A stretch of 64,000 bases of DNA from an uncultured Sterolibacterium sp. (GTDB taxonomy: Bacteria; Pseudomonadota; Gammaproteobacteria; Burkholderiales; Rhodocyclaceae), in assembly GCA_903930535.1 (NCBI GenBank), contig CAIYYX010000099.1, positions 1 to 64,000 on the forward strand. The letters run 5' to 3'. The notes under the pieces were generated by a model that saw nothing but the letters and a program-made list of their open reading frames with translations, made no database searches and was not told the origin of the DNA. Shown one piece after another: positions 44,997 to 54,117 of this stretch (position 1 is its first letter; every line of letters begins with the position of its first letter). A program made the translations under genes and the position numbers.

Positions 44997-45760
44997 TGCC
45001 AGGCATTGATTGGGTGATGCTCTCGGGCGCGGCTTTCATAGCCGGCCTGGTCGATGCTGTGGTCGGCGGCGGCGGTCTGATCCAGATCCCGGCCTTATTC
45101 ACTGCCCTGCCTCAAGTGACGCCTGCGGCAATCTTCGGCACCAACAAGTTCGCCGCCATCTTCGGCACGGCCAGCGCAGCGCTGCGCTACGCGCGGCGTA
45201 TCGAGGTGCCCTGGCGGGCGGCGCTGCCGGCCGCTGCCGCGGCATTCGTGTTTTCCTACCTGGGCGCCATGGCGGTTTCCCTGCTGCCCAGAGAGATATT
45301 ACGCCCCCTGGTGCTGACCCTGCTCATCCTGGTCACTCTCTATACCTTGGCGCGCAAGGACTTCGGCAGCATCGACGAAAATCGCCAGCACGGCATCGGC
45401 GACATGATTATGGCCCTGCTGTTCGGCGCCTTGATTGGTTTCTACGATGGTTTCTTCGGGCCGGGCACCGGCAGCTTCCTGATCTTCTTGTTCATCCGAT
45501 TCTTTGGCCTGGATTTCCTGCGCGCCTCGAGTGCGGCGAAAATCGTCAATGTTGCCACCAATGGCGCCGCGCTGCTTTACTTTGGCGCGCATGGTCATGT
45601 GCTGTGGGCGCTGGCGGCGGTGATGGCGGTGTTCAATATCGCCGGTTCGCTGCTCGGCACCCGCCTTGCCCTGCGTCACGGCAGCGGCTTCGTCAGGAAG
45701 GTTTTTCTCGCAGTGGCGACTGCGTTGATCGTCAAATTCGGCTACGATACCCTTACATGA
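44996..45760 (+). CDS. TSUP-family permease (TauE/SafE, YfcA-like)
   Basis: Inner-membrane protein of 254 residues with about eight membrane segments, a TSUP exporter or importer of sulfur-containing or organic anions. The two repeated family signatures are seen: GLVDAVVGGGGLIQIPALF near residue 20, and FYDGFFGPGTGSFLIFLFIR near residue 150, followed by ASSAAKIVNVATNGAALL. The start overlaps the mnmE stop, so it is co-translated with a housekeeping GTPase despite an unrelated role. Substrate unknown; YfcA-like members are often called sulfite exporters without proof. Confidence 0.88.
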   Translation: MPGIDWVMLSGAAFIAGLVDAVVGGGGLIQIPALFTALPQVTPAAIFGTNKFAAIFGTASAALRYARRIEVPWRAALPAAAAAFVFSYLGAMAVSLLPREILRPLVLTLLILVTLYTLARKDFGSIDENRQHGIGDMIMALLFGALIGFYDGFFGPGTGSFLIFLFIRFFGLDFLRASSAAKIVNVATNGAALLYFGAHGHVLWALAAVMAVFNIAGSLLGTRLALRHGSGFVRKVFLAVATALIVKFGYDTLT

Positions 45761-45850
45761 ACTAGGTGAATTGCATTATGATTCAGAAAAGTTCAATAGC
45801 CTGTTAAATCTGTATCGTTAATCACAATTCAAATCAATAAGGAGGGGACT

Positions 45851-46990
45851 ATGAAAACCAAAATGCTGCTGCTGGCATTGGCGTTTGTTGCAACCGCTGC
45901 TCAAGCCGACATCAATGTTGGCGTTCTGGTATCTGCGACGGGCCCGGCTGCATCTCTCGGTATTCCGGAGAAGAACACCTTCGCCCTGATGCCGACCACG
46001 ATCGCCGGTCAGAAGATCAACTACATCGTTCTCGACGATGCCTCGGATACCACCAAGGCGGTTACCAACACCAAGAAGCTGATCAGCGAGGACAAGGTCG
46101 ATGCCATTCTCGGCTCGACCATCACGCCCAATTCTCTGGCCATGATTGACGTCGTTGCCGATGCCGAGACGCCGATGATCTCGATGGCGGCCTCTGCGCG
46201 CATCATCGAGCCCATGGACGCCAAGCGCCGCTGGGTGTTTAAGACGCCCCAAAACGACGCCCAGATGGCCATTGCCATCACCGAGCACATGAGCAATGCC
46301 GGGGTGAAGACGGCCGCCTTCATCGGCTTCTCCGACGCCTATGGCGAGGGATGGTGGAATGAGTTCAGCAAGATCGCCGAGGCGCGCCGCATCAAGGTCG
46401 TCGCCAACGAGCGCTATAACCGTTCCGACACCTCGGTTACCGGGCAGGCGTTAAAAATTATTGCGGCCCATCCTGACGCCGTGCTCATCGCCGGTTCCGG
46501 CACGCCCGCGGCAATGCCGCAGGTGGCTTTGAAGGAGAAGGGTTACAAGGGCGTTGTCTATCAGACCCACGGCGTTGCCAACAACGATTTCCTGCGAGTC
46601 GGCGGCAAGGACGTCGAGGGAACATGGCTGCCTGCCGGGGCGGTTCTGGTCGCGAACCAGCTTCCAGACTCCAACCCGATCAAGAAGGGGGCGCTCGAGT
46701 ATGTCAAGAAATATGAGGCCGCCTACGGCGCCGGCAGTGTCTCCACCTTCGGCGCCCACGCCTGGGATGCCGGCCTGCTGCTGGCCCATGCGATTCCTGT
46801 TGCGCTGAAGAAGGCCAAACCGGGAACCAAGGAGTTCCGCGCTGCGTTGCGCGATGCCCTCGAATCCACCAAGGAACTTGCCGGTGCTCATGGCGTATTC
46901 AACATGTCGGCAAGCGACCACCTCGGCTTCGATCAGCGCGCCCGCGTCATGGTCAAGGTAGAGGGCGGCAAGTGGAAGCTGGCGAAGTAA
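45851..46990 (+). CDS. Branched-chain amino acid ABC transporter substrate-binding protein (LivJ-like)
   Basis: Periplasmic type I binding protein of 379 residues with a signal peptide ending at AAQADINVG. The Leu/Ile/Val family pattern follows: VGVLVSATGPAASLGIPEKN, ILGSTITPNSLAMIDVV, TPMISMAASARI, and FIGFSDAYGEGWW. A strong AAGGAGGGG site precedes ATG. Many betaproteobacterial members bind aromatic acids, amides or other ligands rather than leucine, so the substrate is open. It heads a four-gene ABC operon and is separated from it by two hairpins that may raise its relative expression. Confidence 0.88.
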   Translation: MKTKMLLLALAFVATAAQADINVGVLVSATGPAASLGIPEKNTFALMPTTIAGQKINYIVLDDASDTTKAVTNTKKLISEDKVDAILGSTITPNSLAMIDVVADAETPMISMAASARIIEPMDAKRRWVFKTPQNDAQMAIAITEHMSNAGVKTAAFIGFSDAYGEGWWNEFSKIAEARRIKVVANERYNRSDTSVTGQALKIIAAHPDAVLIAGSGTPAAMPQVALKEKGYKGVVYQTHGVANNDFLRVGGKDVEGTWLPAGAVLVANQLPDSNPIKKGALEYVKKYEAAYGAGSVSTFGAHAWDAGLLLAHAIPVALKKAKPGTKEFRAALRDALESTKELAGAHGVFNMSASDHLGFDQRARVMVKVEGGKWKLAK

Positions 46991-46998
46991 GCAAAACG

Positions 46999-47061
46999 GC
47001 GGGGCGCGAGGCGTCCCGCTGATCCTTCTACTCGGGGCGCTCACGGTTACATCGGCGCCCC
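46999..47061 (+). terminator. Tandem hairpins between the binding-protein and permease genes
   Basis: GCGGGGCG pairs with CGTCCCGC (46999-47019, one G-U), then GGGGCGC pairs with GCGCCCC (47034-47061) followed by AATTATTTT. They probably act as a partial terminator or mRNA 3' protector, so that the periplasmic receptor is made in excess over the membrane parts. Confidence 0.5.
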
Positions 47062-47082
47062 AATTATTTTGAAGGCCGTCGC

Positions 47083-48120
47083 ATGGATCTGCAAATTGCG
47101 CTCCTGCTCGGGCAGGATGGCATCACCAACGGCGCGATTTATGCGCTGCTGTCCTTGGCCTTGGTGCTGGTGTTTGCCGTTACCCGCGTCATTTTTATCC
47201 CGCAAGGCGAGTTCGTCGCCTTAGGCGCGCTGACCCTGGCAAGCTTCCAGGTCGGCAAGACGCCTGGTACGCTCTGGCTGCTCGCCGGGGCGGGCCTCGC
47301 CGTGGCCCTGATCGATGTTTCGTTGTCGCTGCGCAGCGGTGCTACGAAGCGCATACCGAAGATACTGTTGTGGAACCTGGTTTATCCGGCGGCGGCGGCC
47401 GCCGTCATATTATTTGCCAAGCCTGTCGAATGGCCCATGCTGGCCCAAGTGCTTCTCTCTCTGGCGCTGGTGGTGCCGCTGGGGCCCATGGTCTACCGCC
47501 TCGCTTTCCAACCAGTGGCGGAGGCTTCGGTGCTTGTTCTCTTGATCGTCGCGGTGGCGGTGCATCTGGCCCTGGTTGGCTTGGGCCTCTTGTTCTTTGG
47601 CGCCGAGGGTTCGCGCACCACGGCGTTTTCAGATGCCTCGTTGCAGTTGGGTAGTATCGCCGTCAGCGGCCAGACTCTTTGGGTGCTGGGAGCGAGCGTC
47701 TTCCTGATCGTCGCCCTCTACCTGTTCTTCGGCCGCACCATTTCCGGCAAGGCCTTGCGGGCTACCGCCATCAATCGAACGGGTGCGCGCCTGATGGGCA
47801 TATCGACGGTGCTGGCAGGCAAGCTGTCCTTCCTTCTGGCGGCGCTCATCGGCGCCTTCTCGGGGATCCTGATTGCGCCCATTACCACCATCTACTATGA
47901 CACCGGCTTCCTGATCGGCCTGAAAGGCTTCGTCGGCGCAATCGTCGGCGGCCTTGCGAGCTATCCGATTGCCGCCGCAGGTGCGCTGCTGGTCGGTTTG
48001 CTCGAAGCCTATTCCTCCTTCTGGGCCAGCGCCTTCAAGGAGGTGATCGTGTTTACGCTGATTATCCCGGTGCTGGTGTGGCGCTCATGGACCACGCGTC
48101 ACGTCGGGGAGGACGAGTGA
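47083..48120 (+). CDS. livH: Branched-chain amino acid-type ABC permease (LivH-like)
   Basis: Inner-membrane permease of 345 residues, hydrophobic with 8-10 membrane segments. It opens with LGQDGITNGAIYALLSLALV, and the family region near residue 235 reads RATAINRTGARLMGISTVLAG, then GAFSGILIAPITTIYYDTGF and GLKGFVGAIVGGLASYP, the cytoplasmic loop that docks the ATPase. It is about 40 residues longer than typical LivH, mostly between residues 80 and 140. Its TGA overlaps the GTG of the next gene. Confidence 0.88.
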   Translation: MDLQIALLLGQDGITNGAIYALLSLALVLVFAVTRVIFIPQGEFVALGALTLASFQVGKTPGTLWLLAGAGLAVALIDVSLSLRSGATKRIPKILLWNLVYPAAAAAVILFAKPVEWPMLAQVLLSLALVVPLGPMVYRLAFQPVAEASVLVLLIVAVAVHLALVGLGLLFFGAEGSRTTAFSDASLQLGSIAVSGQTLWVLGASVFLIVALYLFFGRTISGKALRATAINRTGARLMGISTVLAGKLSFLLAALIGAFSGILIAPITTIYYDTGFLIGLKGFVGAIVGGLASYPIAAAGALLVGLLEAYSSFWASAFKEVIVFTLIIPVLVWRSWTTRHVGEDE

Positions 48121-49907
48121 ACTCGCGCAAGATGTTAGTGGTCTTTCTCTTCCTGCTGGGGTTGGGCCCGCTCGTGCTGCCCGAGTTCTATGTGACGCTC
48201 CTCAATTACATCGGACTCTACGCCATCGTCGCGCTGGGTCTGGTATTGCTCACCGGTGTCGGGGGGTTGATCTCTTTCGGCCAGGCCGCCTTCGTTGGCC
48301 TGGGTGCATATACCACCGCCACCCTGACCACCGCGACCGGATTGCCTGTCTGGTTGGCGCCTTTTGGCAACTCGCCCTGGTTCGCGCTTTTGGCGGGGTT
48401 GTTGCTGACCGCAACGGTGGCCGCTGTGCTCGGTGCCCTGACCCTGCGTCTGTCCGGCCACTACCTGCCGCTTGGTACCATCGCTTGGGGCATCAGCATC
48501 TTCTTCCTTTTTGGCAATCTCGAGCTCCTCGGCGGCCACACGGGCATCACCGGCATTCCAGCCATTAACCTCGCCGGCCTGGAAGTGAAGAACGGGCGTG
48601 AGTTCTACTATTTGATCTGGCTGGTGCTGATGGCGGCGATCTGGGCCAGCAACAACCTTCTTGACTCGCGCGCAGGACGCGCCATCCGCGCCCTCAAGGG
48701 CGGCACGCTGATGGCGGAGGCGATGGGGGTCGATACCGCCCGTCTGAAGATGGCGATTTTCCTCATCGCGGCCTTGTTAGCCTGCGTCTCGGGCTGGCTG
48801 TATGCGCACTTGCAGCGCTTCGTCAATCCGACGCCGTTCGGCCTGGGCATCGGCATCGAGTACCTGTTCATGGCGGTGGTCGGTGGTGCTGCCAGCGTCT
48901 GGGGTGCTGTGGTTGGTGCTGGTGTCATCACGGTCCTCAAGCAGTGGCTGCAGGATTTGCTGCCGAAGATACTGGGCAGCAGCGGCAATTTCGAAATGAT
49001 TGTTTTTGGCTTGATGATGGTGTTGATGCTGCAGCGGGCGCGTGACGGTCTCTGGCCCATGCTGGCCAGGCTTGTTCCAATGGCGCGAGGCGGCGACAGG
49101 GCTGTGCCTGCTGCCCCGCCGCTGCTGAAGAAGGTCATGGCGCAGGCCGGCAAGCCGCTGCTCGAAGTGCGTGGCGCGAGAAAGCAGTTCGGCGGCCTGG
49201 TGGCCAGCAACGACATGAATCTCACGGTCAATGCCGGAGAAGTGCTGGCCTTGATCGGTCCCAATGGTGCTGGCAAGACTACTCTATTTAATGTGATTTC
49301 CGGGGTGATGCCGCCCTCCGCCGGCGAGATACTGTTCCTCGGCGAGCGTGTAGAGGGCCTGACTTCGCGCATCATCGCCCGCCGCGGCATGAGTCGCACC
49401 TTCCAGCATGTGCGTCTCTTGCCCACCATGAGCGTGCTTGAGAATGTCGCCATCGGCGCCCACGCGCGCGGCGCCAAAGGGGTGATCGCTGCAGCGTTGC
49501 GTCTCGATCGGGCCGAGGAGAGGTGCTTGCTGGCCGAGGCGGCGCGCCAGATCGAGCGCGTTGGCTTGCAGAATAATATGTTCGACCCGGCTGGCAGCTT
49601 GGCCTTGGGACAGCAACGCATTCTCGAGATCGCGCGCGCGCTCTGTGCCGATCCCTGCCTGCTGCTGCTTGACGAACCCGCTGCAGGCCTCCGTTATCTT
49701 GAAAAGCGTGCGCTTGCCGACTTGTTGCGGCGGTTGCGCGCCGAAGGCATGGGAATACTGCTGGTCGAGCATGATATGGATTTTGTCATGGGACTGGCCG
49801 ATCGCGTCATCGTCATGGAGTTCGGTGAAAAAATCGCCGAAGGATTGCCGGAAGAGGTGCAGCGCGATCCGCTCGTCCTCGAAGCCTATCTCGGGGGTGT
49901 GGTATGA
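48117..49907 (+). CDS. livM-livG: Fused LivM-LivG: permease and ATPase in one protein
   Basis: A 596-residue protein that joins two ABC subunits. Residues about 1-320 are the LivM-type permease (NYIGLYAIVALGLVLLTGVG, GQAAFVGLGAYTTA, LKGGTLMAEAMGVD, FMAVVGGAASVWGAVVGAG). After a short linker, residues about 345-596 are a LivG-type ATPase with Walker A GPNGAGKTTLFNVI, signature LALGQQRILEIARAL, Walker B LLLLDEPAAGL and VEHDMDFVM. Signature motif LALGQQR replaces the canonical LSGGQ, and the usual N in DEPAAGLN is R. The GTG start overlaps the LivH stop. Such fusions are known in some proteobacteria. Confidence 0.9.
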   Translation: MNSRKMLVVFLFLLGLGPLVLPEFYVTLLNYIGLYAIVALGLVLLTGVGGLISFGQAAFVGLGAYTTATLTTATGLPVWLAPFGNSPWFALLAGLLLTATVAAVLGALTLRLSGHYLPLGTIAWGISIFFLFGNLELLGGHTGITGIPAINLAGLEVKNGREFYYLIWLVLMAAIWASNNLLDSRAGRAIRALKGGTLMAEAMGVDTARLKMAIFLIAALLACVSGWLYAHLQRFVNPTPFGLGIGIEYLFMAVVGGAASVWGAVVGAGVITVLKQWLQDLLPKILGSSGNFEMIVFGLMMVLMLQRARDGLWPMLARLVPMARGGDRAVPAAPPLLKKVMAQAGKPLLEVRGARKQFGGLVASNDMNLTVNAGEVLALIGPNGAGKTTLFNVISGVMPPSAGEILFLGERVEGLTSRIIARRGMSRTFQHVRLLPTMSVLENVAIGAHARGAKGVIAAALRLDRAEERCLLAEAARQIERVGLQNNMFDPAGSLALGQQRILEIARALCADPCLLLLDEPAAGLRYLEKRALADLLRRLRAEGMGILLVEHDMDFVMGLADRVIVMEFGEKIAEGLPEEVQRDPLVLEAYLGGVV

Positions 49908-50641
49908 ATGTGAAAGCCATCCTCGAGGTGACGGACCTTTGTGTTTCCTATGGCAAGGTCGAGGTGCTGCACCACGCCAATTTGCGCGTCTCTCCGGGAC
50001 AGATCGTCACCGTCATCGGCCCCAACGGTGCTGGCAAGACCACCATGCTCTGCGCCATCATGGGTCTGCTGCCCAAGAACCGGGGTGAGATCGCTTTCCT
50101 GGGAACTCAGCAGAGCGAGGTCGAGGTTGAGCGCATGGTGGGTTTGGGCATGAACCTGGTGCCCGAAAAGCGCGAACTGTTCGGCGAGATGAGCGTCGAG
50201 GACAACTTGCTGCTCGGGGCCTTCATGCGCTATCGAAGGGGGATGCGCGACCAGCGCGAAACGATGTCAGAGGTATTTGACATCTTCCCGCGCCTCAAGG
50301 AGAGGCGCGGGCAACTGGCCGGCACGCTTTCAGGAGGCGAGCGGCAGATGCTGGCGGTCGGTCGTGCCTTGATGGCCAAGCCCAAGCTCTTGATGCTCGA
50401 CGAGCCCAGCCTCGGTCTTGCGCCTCTGGTTGTGCGCGAAATATTCCGGGTCATTGCCGACCTGAAACAGACCGGCGTCTCCATTCTGCTGGTCGAACAG
50501 AACGCCCGCGCCGCCCTGCAGATCGCCGACTACGGCTACGTCCTGGAGACCGGCGAGATCGCCCTTGAGGGACCGAGTGCCAAGTTGATCGACGACCCCA
50601 AGGTGGTCGAGAGCTATCTCGGCCTCGGCGGAAAGCACTAG
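49904..50641 (+). CDS. livF: Branched-chain amino acid-type ABC ATPase (LivF-like)
   Basis: Second ATPase subunit, 245 residues. Walker A is GPNGAGKTTMLCAIMG, the Q-loop region holds the LivF-typical LVPEKRELFGEMSVEDNLLL, the signature is LSGGERQMLAVGRALMAKP, Walker B LLMLDEPSLGLAP, and the switch His position reads LLVEQNARAAL, as normal for LivF. The ATG overlaps the end of the fusion gene by 4 bp. It completes the importer: receptor, LivH, LivM-LivG, LivF. Confidence 0.92.
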   Translation: MNVKAILEVTDLCVSYGKVEVLHHANLRVSPGQIVTVIGPNGAGKTTMLCAIMGLLPKNRGEIAFLGTQQSEVEVERMVGLGMNLVPEKRELFGEMSVEDNLLLGAFMRYRRGMRDQRETMSEVFDIFPRLKERRGQLAGTLSGGERQMLAVGRALMAKPKLLMLDEPSLGLAPLVVREIFRVIADLKQTGVSILLVEQNARAALQIADYGYVLETGEIALEGPSAKLIDDPKVVESYLGLGGKH

Positions 50642-50715
50642 CGCTGCCCCCCCACCCCTTGCCCAGTAAAGTGGGTGACGGGGGTTCGTCTGCGCGGCCC
50701 GGCGCCGAGGACTGG

Positions 50716-50731
50716 TGTTTCACGTGGAACC
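50716..50731. promoter_or_regulatory. parS: parS-like site 1
   Basis: TGTTTCACGTGGAACC matches the ParB site consensus TGTTTCACGTGAAACA at 14 of 16 positions. It lies in the livF-mnmG gap, 2.6 kb before parA. Confidence 0.8.
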
Positions 50732-50741
50732 AGTCGGTAGA

Positions 50742-50757
50742 GGTTTCACGTGGAACA
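50742..50757. promoter_or_regulatory. parS: parS-like site 2
   Basis: GGTTTCACGTGGAACA matches the consensus at 14 of 16 positions. Its start is 26 bp from that of site 1 and it points the same way. Confidence 0.8.
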
Positions 50758-50820
50758 AGTCCCCTGTAATTATCCCGGCGGGAAGGGTATGATTGCGCCT
50801 CTTTTGTCTTAGCCGCTCCG

Positions 50821-52713
50821 ATGCTGTTTCCCACGCGTTTCGACGTAATTGTCATTGGCGGCGGCCATGCCGGCACCGAGGCGGCGCTTGCCGGCGCACG
50901 GGCCGGCGCGCGCACGCTGCTGCTTACGCACAATATCGAGACGCTCGGGCAGATGTCGTGCAACCCTTCCATCGGCGGCATCGGCAAGGGCCACCTGGTC
51001 AGGGAAGTGGATGCGCTCGGCGGCGCCATGGCGGCGGCTACCGACGAAGCCGGGATCCAGTTCCGCATCCTGAATTCGAGCAAGGGTCCGGCGGTGCGGG
51101 CGACCCGCGCCCAAGCCGACCGCATTCTCTACAAGGCGGCGATCCGCCGGCGCCTTGAGAACCAGCCCAACCTGACTCTGTTTCAGCAGGCGGTCGACGA
51201 TCTTCTGGTTTCCGGCGATCGCGTGAGCGGCGTCGTTACGCAACTGGGCATCCGCTTCGAGGCGCAGGCAGTGGTCCTGACGGCGGGCACCTTCCTCGGC
51301 GGCCTGGTCCATGTCGGGCTCGCCAATTACCATGCCGGTCGCGCCGGTGATCCGCCGGCGATCTCCTTGGCGCAGCGTTTGCGGGAGTTACAACTTCCGG
51401 TTGGCCGCCTCAAGACCGGTACGCCGCCGCGCCTCGATGGTCGCAGTATCGATTATTCGCAGTTGCAGATCCAGCATGGCGACGATCCGGTGCCGGTGTT
51501 TTCCTTTCTCGGCAGAGCAGAACAGCACCCTCGTCAGGTCCCTTGCTGGATAACCCACACCAATGCACGCACCCACGAGATCATACGCGCCGGCCTCGAC
51601 CGCTCGCCGATGTTCACGGGGGTGATCGAGGGTATCGGTCCGCGCTACTGCCCCTCGATAGAGGACAAGATCCATCGCTTCGCCGGCAAGGACAGCCACC
51701 AGGTTTTCCTCGAGCCGGAGGGGCTGGATACCCACGAGATCTATCCGCAGGGCGTATCCACCAGCCTGCCTTTCGATGTGCAACTGGCCCTCGTGCGCAG
51801 CATGCGCGGCCTGGAAAACGCGCATATCCTGCGTCCCGGCTATGCCATCGAATACGACTATTTCGATCCGCAGAACCTCAAGGCATCGCTCGAGACGAAG
51901 TCGATTGCCGGCCTGTTCTTTGCCGGCCAGATCAACGGCACCACAGGTTATGAAGAGGCCGCCGCCCAGGGACTTCTCGCCGGCATCAATGCCGCGCTGC
52001 AGATTCAGGGTCGGGGGGCCTGGTGCCCGCGGCGCGACCAGGCTTATCTCGGCGTGCTGGTTGATGACCTCATCACCCGTGGCGTTTCCGAGCCCTACCG
52101 GATGTTTACCAGCCGCGCCGAATACCGCCTTTCCTTGCGCGAGGATAATGCCGACCTGCGCCTGACCGAGATAGGCCGCGATCTGGGCCTGGTCGACGAT
52201 GCCCGCTGGAGAGCCTTCTGTGTCAAAAGAGAGGCCATTGAACGCGAGCGCGAGAGGCTCAAGACGACCTGGGTCAATCCGCGTATTGTCGGCGAGGCGG
52301 ATGCCTTGCGCGTCCTGGGCCAGCCGCTGGAACGCGAATATCGTTTGCTCGACCTGCTTTGCCGGCCGCAGGTGCACTATGCCTCCCTGATGTCCTTGCC
52401 GGGCGCCGGCGAGGCGGTCAACGATCCGCAGGTGGTGGAGCAGGTCGAGATCCAGGCCAAGTATCAGGGCTATATCGACCGTCAGCTGGAGGAGGTTGCC
52501 AAGAGCCAGGCCAATGAAACCCTACGCCTGCCCCAGGACCTGGACTACGGCGAGGTGCATGGCCTTTCCATAGAGGTACGGCAAAAGCTCAATCTGCACA
52601 AACCGGAAACCCTGGGACAGGCCTCGCGCATCCAGGGCATAACGCCCGCAGCCATTTCTCTTCTGCTGGTGCATCTCAAGCGCCGCTCGACGCGGGAGAA
52701 GCAGAGCGCATGA
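50821..52713 (+). CDS. mnmG: tRNA uridine-5-carboxymethylaminomethyl modification enzyme MnmG
   Basis: FAD-dependent partner of MnmE, 630 residues. The FAD motif is [20 protein letters not shown] at the N terminus, followed by the GidA signatures [23 protein letters not shown] (given by its ends SCNPSIGG and REVDALGG), [24 protein letters not shown] and [17 protein letters not shown]. The C-terminal domain has the [20 protein letters not shown] helix that meets MnmE. It starts the mnmG-rsmG-parA-parB unit; two parS-like sites lie just upstream. Its end overlaps rsmG by 4 bp. Confidence 0.97.
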   Translation: MLFPTRFDVIVIGGGHAGTEAALAGARAGARTLLLTHNIETLGQMSCNPSIGGIGKGHLVREVDALGGAMAAATDEAGIQFRILNSSKGPAVRATRAQADRILYKAAIRRRLENQPNLTLFQQAVDDLLVSGDRVSGVVTQLGIRFEAQAVVLTAGTFLGGLVHVGLANYHAGRAGDPPAISLAQRLRELQLPVGRLKTGTPPRLDGRSIDYSQLQIQHGDDPVPVFSFLGRAEQHPRQVPCWITHTNARTHEIIRAGLDRSPMFTGVIEGIGPRYCPSIEDKIHRFAGKDSHQVFLEPEGLDTHEIYPQGVSTSLPFDVQLALVRSMRGLENAHILRPGYAIEYDYFDPQNLKASLETKSIAGLFFAGQINGTTGYEEAAAQGLLAGINAALQIQGRGAWCPRRDQAYLGVLVDDLITRGVSEPYRMFTSRAEYRLSLREDNADLRLTEIGRDLGLVDDARWRAFCVKREAIERERERLKTTWVNPRIVGEADALRVLGQPLEREYRLLDLLCRPQVHYASLMSLPGAGEAVNDPQVVEQVEIQAKYQGYIDRQLEEVAKSQANETLRLPQDLDYGEVHGLSIEVRQKLNLHKPETLGQASRIQGITPAAISLLLVHLKRRSTREKQSA

Positions 52714-53336
52714 GTTCGAGAGAGCAACTCCATTCAGGCATTAATGAAATCGGCCTCGATCTGTCTTCTGAAACCGAGGATAAGCTGCTTGCTTACCTCG
52801 CCTTGATAGCCAAGTGGAACCGTACCTACAATCTTACAGCCGTGCGCGACGAGGCCGCCATGGTGGGTAATCACTTGCTCGACTCGCTAGTCGCTCTGCC
52901 GCACCTTGCGGGAGCCGGGTCGTTGGCTGATGTCGGCAGCGGCGCTGGACTGCCTGGCATTCCCCTGGCACTGGCACGGCCCTCTTTGGCCGTGACGCTG
53001 GTCGAGTCCAGCCAGAAGAAGGCGAGTTTCCTGCAGCAAGCGAAAATCGAGCTGAAGCTCGCTAATGTGAGCATACACTGCGAGCGTGTGGAATATCTGA
53101 AGCCAGAAGTTCCATTCGATGCGGTGATCTCCCGGGCATTTTCCGACCTTGCCGAGTTCGTTCGTCTGGCCGGGCATCTGACGGCTTCGGGCGGGCGTCT
53201 CCTGGCAATGAAAGGCATCGATCCGCATGAGGAAATCGCCCAACTGCCGGCCGGCTGGCGGGTTACGCAAACCATCCCCCTGACCGTGCCAGGCTTGGCG
53301 GTGCAGAGGCATTTGATAGCTATCGAAAGGGTGTAG
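52710..53336 (+). CDS. rsmG: 16S rRNA (guanine-527-N7)-methyltransferase RsmG
   Basis: SAM-dependent methyltransferase of 208 residues acting on G527 of 16S rRNA. The N-terminal helices contain [21 protein letters not shown] (ends [10 protein letters not shown]), then HLLDSL, motif [34 protein letters not shown], and [12 protein letters not shown]. Order and length are standard. It overlaps mnmG by 4 bp and precedes parA by 3 bp. Confidence 0.96.
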   Translation: MSSREQLHSGINEIGLDLSSETEDKLLAYLALIAKWNRTYNLTAVRDEAAMVGNHLLDSLVALPHLAGAGSLADVGSGAGLPGIPLALARPSLAVTLVESSQKKASFLQQAKIELKLANVSIHCERVEYLKPEVPFDAVISRAFSDLAEFVRLAGHLTASGGRLLAMKGIDPHEEIAQLPAGWRVTQTIPLTVPGLAVQRHLIAIERV

Positions 53337-53339
53337 TTC

Positions 53340-54107
53340 ATGCATATTTTTGCGATTGCCAACCAGAAGGGCGGCGTCGGTAAGACCACCACCACTGTGA
53401 ACCTTGCCGCGGCGCTAGCCGCCGCCGGCCAGCGCACGCTGCTGGTGGACCTCGATCCCCAGGGTAACGCCACCATGGGCAGCGGTGTGGACAAGCAGTC
53501 GCTGGAAAACTCCGTCTATCAAGTGCTGCTCGGCCTGGCCACTCTGGCCGAGGCGCGCGTCGTCTCGCCATCCGGAAAGTTCGACCTCCTGCCCGCAAAC
53601 CGCGACCTAGCTGGTGCTGAGGTCGAGATGGTTGGCCTTGAACAGCGGGAGATGCGGCTTAAGGAAGCGCTCACTCTTCATAACGAAGACTACGATTTCG
53701 TCCTTATCGACTGCCCGCCGTCACTGTCTCTTCTGACACTGAACGGCCTGTGCGCAGCCCACGGCGTGGTGATTCCGATGCAATGCGAGTACTACGCCCT
53801 GGAAGGGCTGTCGGACCTCGTGAACACCATCAAGAAGGTGCATGCCAACCTCAACCCTGACCTCAAGGTCATCGGTCTGTTGCGGGTGATGTTCGATCCG
53901 CGCGCCGCGCTCGGCCAACAGGTTTCCGCCGAGTTGGAGAAGCATTTTGGCGACAAGGTCTTCAAGACCATAGTGCCGCGCAACATTCGCCTCGCCGAGG
54001 CGCCAAGCTACGGCGTGCCTGGCGTGTTGTTCGACAAGGCATCGAAGGGTGCGCAGGCCTACCTGGCCTTCGCCGCAGAAATGATAGAACGCGTGAAAAC
54101 GCTGTAA
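53340..54107 (+). CDS. parA: Chromosome partitioning ATPase ParA (Soj)
   Basis: Deviant-Walker ATPase of 255 residues that, with ParB, moves the newly copied origins apart. Walker A is KGGVGKTTTTVNLAAAL; A' is DLDPQGNATMGSG; Walker B region is VLIDCPPSLSLLTLN. No N-terminal DNA-binding extension, so it is the chromosomal, not the plasmid, type. It starts 3 bp after rsmG and is followed 10 bp later by parB, close to the parS-like sites. Confidence 0.96.
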   Translation: MHIFAIANQKGGVGKTTTTVNLAAALAAAGQRTLLVDLDPQGNATMGSGVDKQSLENSVYQVLLGLATLAEARVVSPSGKFDLLPANRDLAGAEVEMVGLEQREMRLKEALTLHNEDYDFVLIDCPPSLSLLTLNGLCAAHGVVIPMQCEYYALEGLSDLVNTIKKVHANLNPDLKVIGLLRVMFDPRAALGQQVSAELEKHFGDKVFKTIVPRNIRLAEAPSYGVPGVLFDKASKGAQAYLAFAAEMIERVKTL

Positions 54108-54117
54108 AGGAAGAAAA

